64,000 bases of DNA from Isochrysis galbana (taxonomy: Eukaryota; Haptophyta; Isochrysidales; Isochrysidaceae): positions 5,102,632 to 5,166,631 of the forward strand of contig CM030937.1 in NCBI GenBank assembly GCA_018136815.1, given 5' to 3'. Below the pieces are notes generated by a model that was not told the DNA's origin, did not search any database, and was given only the letters and a program-made list of their open reading frames with translations. Within the stretch, counting starts at the first letter, position 1; each line of letters opens with the position of its first letter. Shown here in pieces: positions 19,291-28,641 of the stretch. Made by a program: the position numbers and the translations under genes.

Positions 19291-21305
19291 CTAGGACGCC
19301 TGTGCATAGCCGGCGACATCATCCTCGAAAGCTTTGAAGCGCTTCACAAGCTCCTCCGTGTAGATGCTCGCCGCATCATCTCGAGGCAGCGCAGCTACCC
19401 GCAAGCCCTTGGAGAACGTCATGTAATCCCCACTAGGCCCCTGTAGGTCTGTCTCGGGAGTCCCACCTTTCCCATCTTTGTTAAAGTGGCTCGTCCTAGT
19501 GTACACAAAGTTTTCGAAGTTGAGTGAGGCGTCGACATCCTTCATCCCTAGCGCCAAGCCAAATGCTGCACGTCGCGCTGCGCCAACAGCCGCCGCATCT
19601 GGGACTTCTGCGATCAGTACAGGGCACCCGAAAACATCAGCGGCGACTTGGAGCAATGCTTTGGAGGCGGTCCCGCCTCCCGTCGCCAGCAAACGCCGAG
19701 AAGCGCCCAGATTTAGACCAAGTACGCCGCCACGGCCGCGCATGGAGAGGAACTTGCCTATGGTGGGCCAAAGGACGCTAAAGTAGGTAAGGGTGAGAAA
19801 ACAATAGCCTGGGCAGAAAAACCGGTCTGGCGAGCTGTGTGCGACTCTATTTCGATATGTCACTTTACCACCGAAGTTGGCGTTTTAAACCCACCAATAA
19901 CGGGCAAGCCGGTGGTAGCTTGCCAACCCCCAACCCCCCTCCCGCTCGAGTGCAAGAGGCTTCAGCGCGGACCTTCCACTGCCGCCCTCACTCGAACTGC
20001 TGGAGGGAGAAGCTGCATGTCCGCGTCGCTGAAGACCTTACCATCAGGACCAAGGATAAATTCGCCGGTTGCGCGAATCACAGGCGTGATCTCTGGGAGC
20101 TCCAGCCTCAAGCCAAGAATCCCGCCGTTACCAGGTGAAGTCGAAGCAAGGGCTTGGTCAAACGCATCCCAAGACCCGCCGCACAACCCATCCCGAATCT
20201 TGCGGCGCACGTCGCCGCCGTTAGAGTAACAGAGCATGCAGAATACGGAGCCTGCGGCGTCGGTGGGAAGCACCATTACATGGCCCTCGAGGGCGGGAGT
20301 GGCAGCCTCCACCGATTGGACACCTAGCAAAGTATCCGAGGTACCAAGGCTGAGGGCCACGTCCCCTGCCGAGGAGATGCCCAGTCCTGCAAGCGAACAT
20401 GGGTTGTCGCCCGATGCGGCAATGACAGCGCAATCGATAGGTAGACCCCACCGATGCGCCACAGCCTCAGCCAGACTTCCCAACCTCGCATTCGGGTCAC
20501 ATGGCTGTCCACCAAGGCGAGAGGCGGTCAGGCCGGGTGCAGCAGCCTCAAGCAACGGTGAGTACCACTGCCGAGCCCGGAAGTCCACCAGATTAGTGCC
20601 GCAGGCATCGGATGCATCGATGGGTGCAAGTGAGCCTAGCAGCAGCGAGGTTACGAACGACGAGACCAGCGACACGGCCGCAGTCTTTGCCCAGGCTTCC
20701 GGCGTGCGCTGGGAAACGGCAGTGATTTGCGGGCCAGTGAAGCGTGCATACGCGCGACTGCCAGTGGTGGCAGCTAGAGCAGCGGCACCGCCGGGAAGGA
20801 AGGTTTCAAAGGCAGCACATTGCTCTTCCGTCGATGAGTCTGCCCAGATGGGCGCTTCCGCTAGTGCGAAGCAGCCGTCGTGCAACTCTCTTGCGAAGGA
20901 GAAGCTTGACCAGTCTGCAGCTCCGTCGCGCCAGCGTCCGATGGTCTGGATCCCCTCGGCGCTCCAGTAGACGGAGCCGTGCTGCTGGCCAGAGACGGAG
21001 ATGGCCGCAACGCGTGCGAGTAGCCCGGTCGCCGCAAGGCCGTCCATCAGCTGATCGAGAGCGGCCAGCCACATTCGAACAGGGGAGGTCACCACTCCGC
21101 CCGCCGCCACACGCATGCCAGCTTTCGTGCCGTACTCGGGCAAGGAGCGCTCGAAATTGACAGAGAGCGTAGGTGCGGCTGGCGAGAGAGATCCGTCCAG
21201 AAGGATGCCCGTCGCAGACTGCGTCGACAGGTCGAGCCCGAGGAAGAGGGTGCCAGGCGACGCTCCCACCATCGGCCCCATCGCGTCGGCGACTAATTTG
21301 GTCAC
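19291..21305 (-). CDS. XYLB: Xylulokinase (FGGY sugar kinase family)
   Basis: This enzyme phosphorylates D-xylulose with ATP to xylulose 5-phosphate, feeding the pentose phosphate pathway in the cytosol. Exon 1 is 21305-19973 and exon 2 is 19757-19291, giving 599 residues. The 215-bp intron has GAAG|GTCCGC and CATAG|GCAAG, and joins AAVEG to KFLSMRG, as this family requires. FGGY N-domain motifs: LGLDLSTQSATGILLD (around 22-37), AISVSGQQHGSVYW (about 96-109), IWADSSTEEQC and ARFTGPQI. C-domain motifs: SLGTSDTLLG (about 319-328), then LLATGGGTASKALLQVAADVFG in exon 2. Length and motif order fit eukaryotic XYLB. It is divergently arranged with the ankyrin gene at 21782. Confidence 0.93.
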
Positions 21306-21781
21306 AAGGGATATAGAGTATAGACTCCAAATTTAGTTCACTGAGGGGATCCTTTAGACGCTGTGAAGACCCTCTACTTTACTACTACTAAGAGTAGAGT
21401 GCTCCCCAGAGACCGATTTCAACCAACTAAAGTAAAAGAGGGAGGCAGGACACCCATCCCAGAGGGGTGTGGTTGAGAGAGCAGCGGAGAGGGATTGGAA
21501 GAGAGAGAGAGAGAGAGAGCGGAAGAGACCTTAGGGAGGGAACGAGAGGAGGAGAGTCTCTCGGGGGAGAGTCACGCAACAGAAGGGAAGGGGAGGAGGA
21601 GGGGGAGAAGGGAAGGGAGGAGAGAGGAGGAGAGGAGAGAGAGCAGAGGAAGAGGGGGATCAGGAGATGACAAAGGGAGAAGAGGGATCTCACAGTCCTT
21701 CTCTCTCTTGAAGGCGAAGTGTGAGAGAGTTCTCTCTGCTCTCGGCAGCTTGTTCGAGCGGCGGGCCGCCAGTGGTACCCG
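21306..21781. promoter_or_regulatory. Divergent intergenic region between XYLB and the ankyrin gene
   Basis: A 476-bp region between two outward-facing starts, presumably holding both promoters. 21494-21660 is GA-rich on the plus strand, like the tracts at other gene starts. I cannot identify a TATA box or a specific factor site. Confidence 0.5.
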
Positions 21782-22918
21782 ATGCCAACCTCTATCACAG
21801 CGGCGCTGCTCGCGCAAGATGGGGGTGGAGGGAGCACGCCACTCGATGAGAAGCTCTTCCACGCGGCCGTCAGGGGCGACAGCACCGGCTGCCTCGCGCT
21901 GCTGCGCGCAGGCGCACAGCCAGACGGCTTTTGTGACCGCTACGGCACGATGGCGCTGCACGCCGCTGCACGCTCCGGGAATCTGGAGCTGTGCGCAGCG
22001 CTTATCGAGGCGGGCGCCAACGTGAACCATGCGAGTTCGCTCGGGGGCACGCCACTCGGCGAGGCTGTCCGCAAAGTGCACCCTGAGGTAGTCCGTCTGC
22101 TCATTGAGAGCGGCGCTAGGCTGGATGTCACAGACCGATGGGGCAGATTGCCTGTCGAGGAGATCCTCTGCGGAGGCCCGACAACGGCCGCCGAGTGCGA
22201 GATTCGTTCGCTCTTGTTGGGATCTGAATCTGCCAACGTGATTGATAAGACTAGACGCCTCGAGGAGATGAGAGCGTCCATCCGCCGTGCCACCGAACAT
22301 CAATACACCTTGGATGCCGCGCATTCGGCATTCAAGATCGAACAAGCTGCTGCTGCAGAGGCGGAAGCGCACGCGCAGTACCAGCGCTCCGTCATAGCTC
22401 GCCATCAGGCTCGGCCGCACGCTTGGATGGCCGCTGCGAGGCGTGGGACCGTCCATGCTGAACAAATACACATGGACGAAACTACAAAAGTAAATAGGGT
22501 TCGACGAGAGAGGCGCGAGGAGCTTCAGAGGTTGCAGATGGAGCAGGCGCTAGGGTACCGCCTGAGCGGAACCTCGGGCGAGGCACCACGTGCAACAATA
22601 CGCGAAGCACTTTCAGGACGGGTCGTTGCGAGCCCTCAAACGAGAGTCGAGGCGGCCAAGCAAGCAGCGTGGCGAGCAGCTTTCAACCCACTCCTGGGTT
22701 GCGCTCGACCTGATTGTGAACGGCCAATGAACCAGGCTCGATGGAATCGCAAAGAGTCTTGTTGGGAGATGCCAATCGTTCAATCTGCGGGGCTTATTTT
22801 GAGAGAGCAAGACATGGAAGAGAAAGGAGACCACTGTGGCCCCACACGGGCTTCGGTGGAGAGTTTGAGCGGCTTTGAACGGCTAGTCTTGTCCGAGATA
22901 CAAGATACCACTGAATAA
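21782..22918 (+). CDS. Ankyrin-repeat protein
   Basis: A 378-residue, apparently intronless protein. The N-terminal half is ankyrin repeats: LDEKLFHAAVRGDSTGCLAL (about 21-40), TMALHAAARSGNLELCAALI (55-75), GTPLGEAVRKVHPEVVRLLI (88-107), and a degenerate fourth around RWGRLPVEEIL. Ankyrin repeats bind other proteins. The C-terminal half is charged and helical (RVRRERREELQRLQMEQALG), probably coiled coil, and ends in an unrecognised segment containing CARPDCERPMNQARWNRKE. The start is the first ATG after the GA tract, though alternative ATGs inside the tract cannot be excluded. No specific partner can be named. Confidence 0.8.
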   Translation: MPTSITAALLAQDGGGGSTPLDEKLFHAAVRGDSTGCLALLRAGAQPDGFCDRYGTMALHAAARSGNLELCAALIEAGANVNHASSLGGTPLGEAVRKVHPEVVRLLIESGARLDVTDRWGRLPVEEILCGGPTTAAECEIRSLLLGSESANVIDKTRRLEEMRASIRRATEHQYTLDAAHSAFKIEQAAAAEAEAHAQYQRSVIARHQARPHAWMAAARRGTVHAEQIHMDETTKVNRVRRERREELQRLQMEQALGYRLSGTSGEAPRATIREALSGRVVASPQTRVEAAKQAAWRAAFNPLLGCARPDCERPMNQARWNRKESCWEMPIVQSAGLILREQDMEEKGDHCGPTRASVESLSGFERLVLSEIQDTTE

Positions 22919-23955
22919 GAGGTACTGCTAGATAAGCCTAAAATTTGGCTTTCACGAGCCTGCATGTGGCGAAATAAATTGTTGTGGGCAGGGGGAGATC
23001 ACGGATGGCTGCCATGCTCGAAGCTTGGGGGGACCGCATCTCCTGCTCTCTTCCCTCACAGGGTACGTCTAAGTGAACCAAGTAGTAGTACTTGGTTCAC
23101 TATGCACTATGTTCACTCAAGGAGACCCCCCTCTCTCCACTCCTCCCCCGCTGTGGGGGAGGAACCACCCACCCTCCTACCATCGTGACATGCCTTATGG
23201 CATGCAGACCCAGCACACCACACTGGCCCAAAACCTCTTTGACAGGCACGCCCGGTTGCACTTGTTACTTGGCTTCGCAGGCCATGGTAGCCCGGTCAAC
23301 GAGCCGTCAGCCGGAGAACATAAACATAAACCCCAGCCGGAGACCATAAACAGCCTACATTGTCATTGCCAGCGTTGTATTTGTCATTGTGATTGTTCAT
23401 AGTCTAAGAAGTCTAAGAATTGCAGTAATCAGTAATGGCACTGTCGCATTCGCGAATCGACGCTCGTTAGGCTTCTCTTCGTCGTTCGGCATTATCGTTA
23501 TAATTCTCTCGTTCTCGTTCTCGGTCAAAAGCTTCGCTTGGACGCATAGGATCTTGGGTTGTGGAGCGCCCTCTCTCTTTCTCTCGAAGAGAAGGGAAGT
23601 TTCCCCACCTTTCTCCCTCCTAGACGCCTCGCAAATAGGTTTAATTCGCTATCTTCCCCGTGTTTCTCTATCTACTTCAGTGATTGCAATCAGGTTTAAT
23701 TTGCAATCTCTTCGCATCTCCCCCTTAGGTCCACCGCATCTCTCTCGTCTTATTCGATAAGTCTTTTGGAATCCTGTGCGGCAGGATTGCCCCTCGTTTC
23801 CGTTATGGTGCGATTCCCCTTCCAGACGGGATCGCCGACAGATCGCCTTCTGATCGTCGTCCGTCGTCGTCTGGCCGGAAGGTTTGGGTTTGATTTTAGT
23901 CGAGTTATGTGAGAAAGTCGTGGGGCGAGAGTCGGGGTGTTTTCCTGGGTGTGTG
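22919..23955. other. Intergenic with family B and other repeat fragments
   Basis: 23085-23185 is a family B fragment (TACTTGGTTCAC, then the CTCTCCACTCCTCCCCCGC block). 23310-23365 matches 32195-32245 in reverse (the GTTTATGGTCTC block). 23425-23760 is T/C-rich with no supported gene. Confidence 0.45.
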
Positions 23956-25650
23956 CTAACCACAAAGATGCGGATGGCGTGTCACGCTTGGTGGCTGCAG
24001 ACGATGGGACGTCGGAGTGTCGCATTCGCGATGTCTCAGAGGCAAAAAGAAATAACAATAAAGAAAATAACAGTAAAACAGTAAAAAGAAACAGAGGAAG
24101 AAAGAAGAAGAAGAGTGAAAGAAAGAAGAGAAAAACCTAGAGTATATAGGGCGGTTCTCAGCCCTTCCCATCGGCCCTATGGCTACGTAACCTCTCGCGT
24201 GGCATAGTGGTTCAACCCACCATAGACAATGCCTTGGGTAGGCTGAGGGCTTGGTATCCACGACACTCTCCGGTCGGTGCGCGGTCACGTGTGCGATGGT
24301 GTTGGTTGGGGACAGGGTTGGTCGACAGCGTGGTTGCTCGGGTGAATTCGTCGTCAAAGTAGTCGTCGTCTCTTCGGGTACTCCGACTGCCGCTATCGTG
24401 GCAGAGGGCCTAGAGGCGTCGTCCTCGTTGGTAGCGGTACAGGGTGATAGCTTGGGGCTAGTGTAGCCCAGGCCTCTCTTGTCGGTGGGGTGCCTCGGGT
24501 GGTCGGACATCTTTTCCCAATCTTTCTCGAGACGGGCTTGGGCTTCTGTCTTGGGTCTTCGAACTAATGAGGCTAGCTCTTCGGCGCGGATGCCTTTGGC
24601 TTCCACGAACTCGATCGGCGCTCGGACGGCAGCGGCGAGGTCGGATTCCTCGTCGGCGCCTCGTCCGGCTAGAGCTTGCGCTCTTATTTCATCAGCGGTT
24701 TCGAGCGTGACGTTGGACCATTTCTGGTCCCCGTTCACTCCGAATGATTGCCATTGTTGGCGCCGCTTCCGGAGAGTCGTCGGCGTCGTCGGACGCGGCG
24801 AGCTCGCGCGTGCCGGAGGCGGGGCGGTCCATGGAGAGAATGGGTCGTGGAGAGTAGACTCGGAGGCGTAGAGTGGCGTGTCGTTGTCGTGGTCATCGTG
24901 GGTTTCTTTTTGGTCTTCGTGGTTGTCTGACTCGGGAGTAGCTGGACGCGAAACAACGGGGTCGGAAGAAACTTCACTAGTTTCCCTCCCCCTCTCATAA
25001 CGATGAAGAGCCGACCACGGCTCGTAGGCGGTAGCCTCGGTCGAGCTAAGTGAAGGCCGGTCCAATAGGCTGCGCCGCGCGCAAGCGAGTAGCTCTAACG
25101 CGGACAATTTCTTCGTCGATGTCTGGTTTCGCTGTTGGCTCAAATGTCGCAGAATGACAGGCATCCAATGGATCGCCATCGCTCCAGCTACACCGACGTA
25201 GGTGCAGCTGCGAAGAGCGCCACGGTGCGGGGAAGGAGAGAGGTTAGCCATGGCTGACTCACGGCCATCCACGACGCAGGTCGGCTTGAGGAGCGGTAGT
25301 CCTTTGGTGAGGTACAACCCGGTGGCTTTCTGATGTCCGGTATCGAGAACCAGGACCAGCTCACCGACGCGGCCGTCCACGCGTGGCTGACAAGCCTCCG
25401 CGTTGAGGCTGCCCTCGCGGCCCTCCTCTGTCTGACAGTGCCAGATTCGGCGCTGATCGATGAGGCAAGACCCGTGGGTGGCCTCAGGACGGGCCACGTC
25501 GTAGCTCTCTACGCCGCGGCGAGCAAAAAAGCCCAAGATCTTGCCAGAGCGCCTCACAGCGCATCTGGCGGGCTCAACGTTCAATGGGCTCGGCGGGTGG
25601 GTGATTTCGACGAGGGTTCGGCGCGCGGCCTGCCCGATTGGCGTGACCAT
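23956..25650 (-). CDS. Unrecognised long ORF starting inside the 203-bp array
   Basis: An open frame of about 565 codons. The first ATG in frame is at 25650, within the first 203-bp unit; the frame is open slightly further but without an ATG. The middle is protein-like: RRGVESYDVARPEATHGSCL, then an acidic Pro/Ser-rich linker, a charged helical region (PIEFVEAKGIRAEELASLVR) and DKRGLGY. The last 60 residues (Phe/Ser/Cys runs) come from a T/C-rich tract and are more likely intron, so the true 3' end is uncertain. The 3' part is repeated at 18900-19040, which points to a multicopy, possibly transposon-borne gene. I recognise no domain. Confidence 0.4.
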   Translation of the reverse strand: MVTPIGQAARRTLVEITHPPSPLNVEPARCAVRRSGKILGFFARRGVESYDVARPEATHGSCLIDQRRIWHCQTEEGREGSLNAEACQPRVDGRVGELVLVLDTGHQKATGLYLTKGLPLLKPTCVVDGRESAMANLSPSPHRGALRSCTYVGVAGAMAIHWMPVILRHLSQQRNQTSTKKLSALELLACARRSLLDRPSLSSTEATAYEPWSALHRYERGRETSEVSSDPVVSRPATPESDNHEDQKETHDDHDNDTPLYASESTLHDPFSPWTAPPPARASSPRPTTPTTLRKRRQQWQSFGVNGDQKWSNVTLETADEIRAQALAGRGADEESDLAAAVRAPIEFVEAKGIRAEELASLVRRPKTEAQARLEKDWEKMSDHPRHPTDKRGLGYTSPKLSPCTATNEDDASRPSATIAAVGVPEETTTTLTTNSPEQPRCRPTLSPTNTIAHVTAHRPESVVDTKPSAYPRHCLWWVEPLCHARGYVAIGPMGRAENRPIYSRFFSSFFHSSSSFFLCFFLLFYCYFLYCYFFLPLRHRECDTPTSHRLQPPSVTRHPHLCG

Positions 25651-27376
25651 CCGGGTGGGATATGCGTATATGGTATCTGGTGGGGTCCGCCATCCGGATG
25701 GATCGTCGAAAACGGCCACGCAGCGCGCCCGGCGTCGGTTCGAAGTTGGGCTCTCCGGGCCTCCCTCGGCGACGGCTCAACGTTCAATGGGCTCGGCGGG
25801 TGGGTGATTTCGACGAGGGTTCGGCGCGCGGCCTGCCCGATTGGCGTGACCATCCGGGTGGGATATGCGTATATGGTATCTGGTGGGGTCCGCCATCCGG
25901 ATGGATCGTCGAAAACGGCCACGAAGCGCGCCCGGCGTCGGTTCGAAGTTGGGCTCTCCGGGCCTCCCTCGGCGACGGCTCAACGTTCAATGGGCTCGGC
26001 GGGTGGGTGATTTCGACGAGGGTTCGGCGCGCGGCCTGCCCGATTGGCGTGACCATCCGGGTGGGATATGCGTATATGGTATCTGGTGGGGTCCGCCATC
26101 CGGATGGATCGTCGAAAACGGCCACGCAGCGCGCCCGGCATCGGTTCGAAGTTGGGCTCTCCGGGCCTCCCTCGGCGACGGCTCAACGTTCAATGGGCTC
26201 GGCGGGTGGGTGATTTCGACGAGGGTTCGGCGCGCGGCCTGCCCGATTGGCGTGACCATCCGGGTGGGATATGCGTATATGGTATCTGGTGGGGTCCGCC
26301 ATCCGGATGGATCGTCGAAAACGGCCACGCAGCGCGCCCGGCGTCGGTTCGAAGTTGGGCTCTCCGGGCCTCCCTCGGCGACGGCTCAACGTTCAATGGG
26401 CTCGGCGGGTGGGTGATTTCGACGAGGGTTCGGCGCGCGGCCTGCCCGATTGGCGTGACCATCCGGGTGGGATATGCGTATATGGTATCTGGTGGGGTCC
26501 GCCATCCGGATGGATCGTCGAAAACGGCCACGCAGCGCGCCCGGCATCGGTTCGAAGTTGGGCTCTCCGGGCCTCCCTCGGCGACGGCTCAACGTTCAAT
26601 GGACTCGGCGGGTGGGTGGTTTCGACGAGGGTTCGGCGCGCGGCCTGCCCGATTGGCGTGACCATCCGGGTGGGATATGCGTATATGGTATCTGGTGGGG
26701 TCCGCCATCCGGATGGATCGTCGAAAACGGCCACGAAGCGCGCCCGGCGTCGGTTCGAAGTTGGGCTCTCCGGGCCTCCCTCGGCGACGGCTCAACGTTC
26801 AATGGGCTCGGCGGGTGGGTGATTTCGACGAGGGTTCGGCGCGCGGCCTGCCCGATTGGCGTGACCATCCGGGTGGGATATGCGTATATGGTATCTGGTG
26901 GGGTCCGCCATCCGGATGGATCGTCGAAAACGGCCACGAAGCGCGCCCGGCGTCGGTTCGAAGTTGGGCTCTCCGGGCCTCCCTCGGCGACGGCTCAACG
27001 TTCAATGGGCTCGGCGGGTGGGTGATTTCGACGAGGGTTCGGCGCGCGGCCTGCCCGATTGGCGTGACCATCCGGGTGGGATATGCGTATATGGTATCTG
27101 GTGGGGTCCGCCATCCGGATGGATCGTCGAAAACGGCCACGCAGCGCGCCCGGCATCGGTTCGAAGTTGGGCTCTCCGGGCCTCCCTCGGCGACGGCTCA
27201 ACGTTCAATGGGCTCGGCGGGTGGGTGATTTCGACGAGGGTTCGGCGCGCGGCCTGCCCGATTGGCGTGACCATCCGGGTGGGATATGCGTATATGGTAT
27301 CTGGTGGGGTCCGCCATCCGGATGGATCGTCGAAAACGGCCACGCAGCGCGCCCGGCATCGGTTCGAAGTTGGGCT
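25573..27376. repeat. Tandem array of 203-bp units, about 8.9 copies
   Basis: The word GGGATATGCGTATATGG recurs exactly every 203 bp from 25659 to 27283, nine times. Units are nearly identical. The main variants are CGCAGCGC or CGAAGCGC and GCGTC or GCATC near the unit end, and one unit at 26600-26625 has two extra changes. Because 203 is not a multiple of 3, no frame is periodic through the array, so it is a satellite-like array rather than a protein repeat. Confidence 0.95.
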
Positions 27377-27439
27377 TTTTGAGCTTTTGCGATTTTAGCG
27401 TCTTTTGTCAGTTTTTGATTACGTTTTGTTATGGGGGCC

Positions 27440-27588
27440 CAAGGGGGGGGTCCGGGTCCTAATGGGCCCCGGATATGTGCTAGTTGGGTGTATTAGAAAC
27501 TTTCTCCCGAAAAAAATCCTTAAATTTCCTCAATTCTGAGATGGTCATTTTTTCACCCCTTATAAAAAAACACTGTTTGACCGCCCTA
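27440..27588. mobile_element. Family D transposon end (right TIR)
   Basis: It ends CTGTTTGACCGCCCTA, the reverse complement of the family D TIR. The inner sequence (GGATATGTGCTAG) matches 40300-40330 in reverse. No matching left end is obvious; TAGGGCGGTTCTCAGCCC at 24146 is a weak candidate. Confidence 0.55.
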
Positions 27589-27654
27589 CCTATCAGCCTA
27601 TCAGTAAAGCCTGGTAGTGAGTAGAAAGTAAAGGACGGCGGACGGTGCCCTGTG

Positions 27655-27775
27655 CCCTGTGATAGGTGTCCGGTGCGGTCCCCCATCTGGATGGATCGTC
27701 GAAAACGGGCACGCACTGCGCCCGGTCTCGACTTGAAGTTGAGCTTTCAAGCTTTGCGATTTTATTTAGCGTCTA
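27655..27775. repeat. Diverged partial 203-bp unit
   Basis: CATCTGGATGGATCGTCGAAA through GAAGTTGAGCTTTCAAGC to TTTAGCGTC parallels the array's last unit plus its flank (27310-27410). The array border and this piece therefore bracket the family D end. Confidence 0.65.
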
Positions 27776-28641
27776 TCATTCACGAGGGGACCAGGGGGTT
27801 TCGCGACGAGGGGTTTCCGAAAGGATGCCCGTGACTCGTGCGGGGGGAAGAGGCGCGATCTTTCCGTTCCAAACACGGCAGTCGCGCGTATCTCCCCCTG
27901 CCCCCTGCCCTCAACAACTTTTGTACTTACGCTCGCGATCGATAATTCCAAAAATACTCCTATGAATAGTCCAATAGTCCTAGCAGAACACTCGACACTC
28001 GCGCGGCGTCTTGAGACGCCGTCAATTTAAGAGCTTACGAACGAACATCAAGGGGGGCGGGGCGGCGGCGTAACTGACGTTTTCCTCGATAATCTGTACG
28101 TCTCATCAAGAGTGACCCTCGTTTCTCTATCGATTCGCGGCGCCCTTTCCTTCTCTTCGCTCTATCTCCTCCCGACTCTACCCTCATCTCTCCATCTCTC
28201 CTCTCCTTCTCTTGTTGCTCTGTCCACTTGGCAGTGGGAGCGCCGAAGGGAGCAGCAGCTCGGAGTGGGGACGTTCTCTACTAAAGCACCCCGGCGCGCG
28301 CGCTCTCTGCCGCACCTTATCGCCACAGCCCCCTACGCCTGCGTCCGTCGACGGGGCTCGCTCCGCAGCGCAGCGAGCCAGCCGGTTGTCGCCTGCTCCA
28401 CGGAGCTGTGGAGCGCCCCGGCAGAAACAGAGAGGGAAGGAGAGAAAGGGGCGGGTCAAGAGGGGCAGGGAGAGAGCGATACAGGAGCGAGGAGAGGGGG
28501 GGAAGGCAGGCAGGCAGGCAGGGAGGGAGAGGGCGGCGGGGGGTGGGGGAGGGGAGAGATTGGGAGGGAGGGAGAGAGAGAGAGAGACTCCTTTCCCCCC
28601 CTCCCTCCCAGCTGCCGCCCTCCACCTGAACGGAGCAGCAG
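27776..28641. other. Upstream region of the EF-hand gene
   Basis: No gene is seen. 28480-28600 is GA/GGCA/GGGA-rich (including a GGCA short tandem repeat at about 28505-28520) just before the gene start, as at other genes. Confidence 0.45.

Noticed and set aside
24980-25350. Aspartic protease from the tripeptide DTG in the minus-strand ORF
   Set aside because: The residues after DTG (HQKATG) do not fit retropepsin or pepsin patterns, and no second motif is seen.
26361-26375. tRNA B-box-like GGTTCGA words in the array
   Set aside because: No A box or cloverleaf can be drawn around them.
25573-27376. CRISPR array
   Set aside because: Units are 203 bp and abut directly, with no short repeats separated by unique spacers, and the genome is eukaryotic.
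25662-27398. Series of identical 183-residue plus-strand ORFs
   Set aside because: They are produced by the 203-bp array, which shifts frame in every unit; each ends at a stop inside the array.
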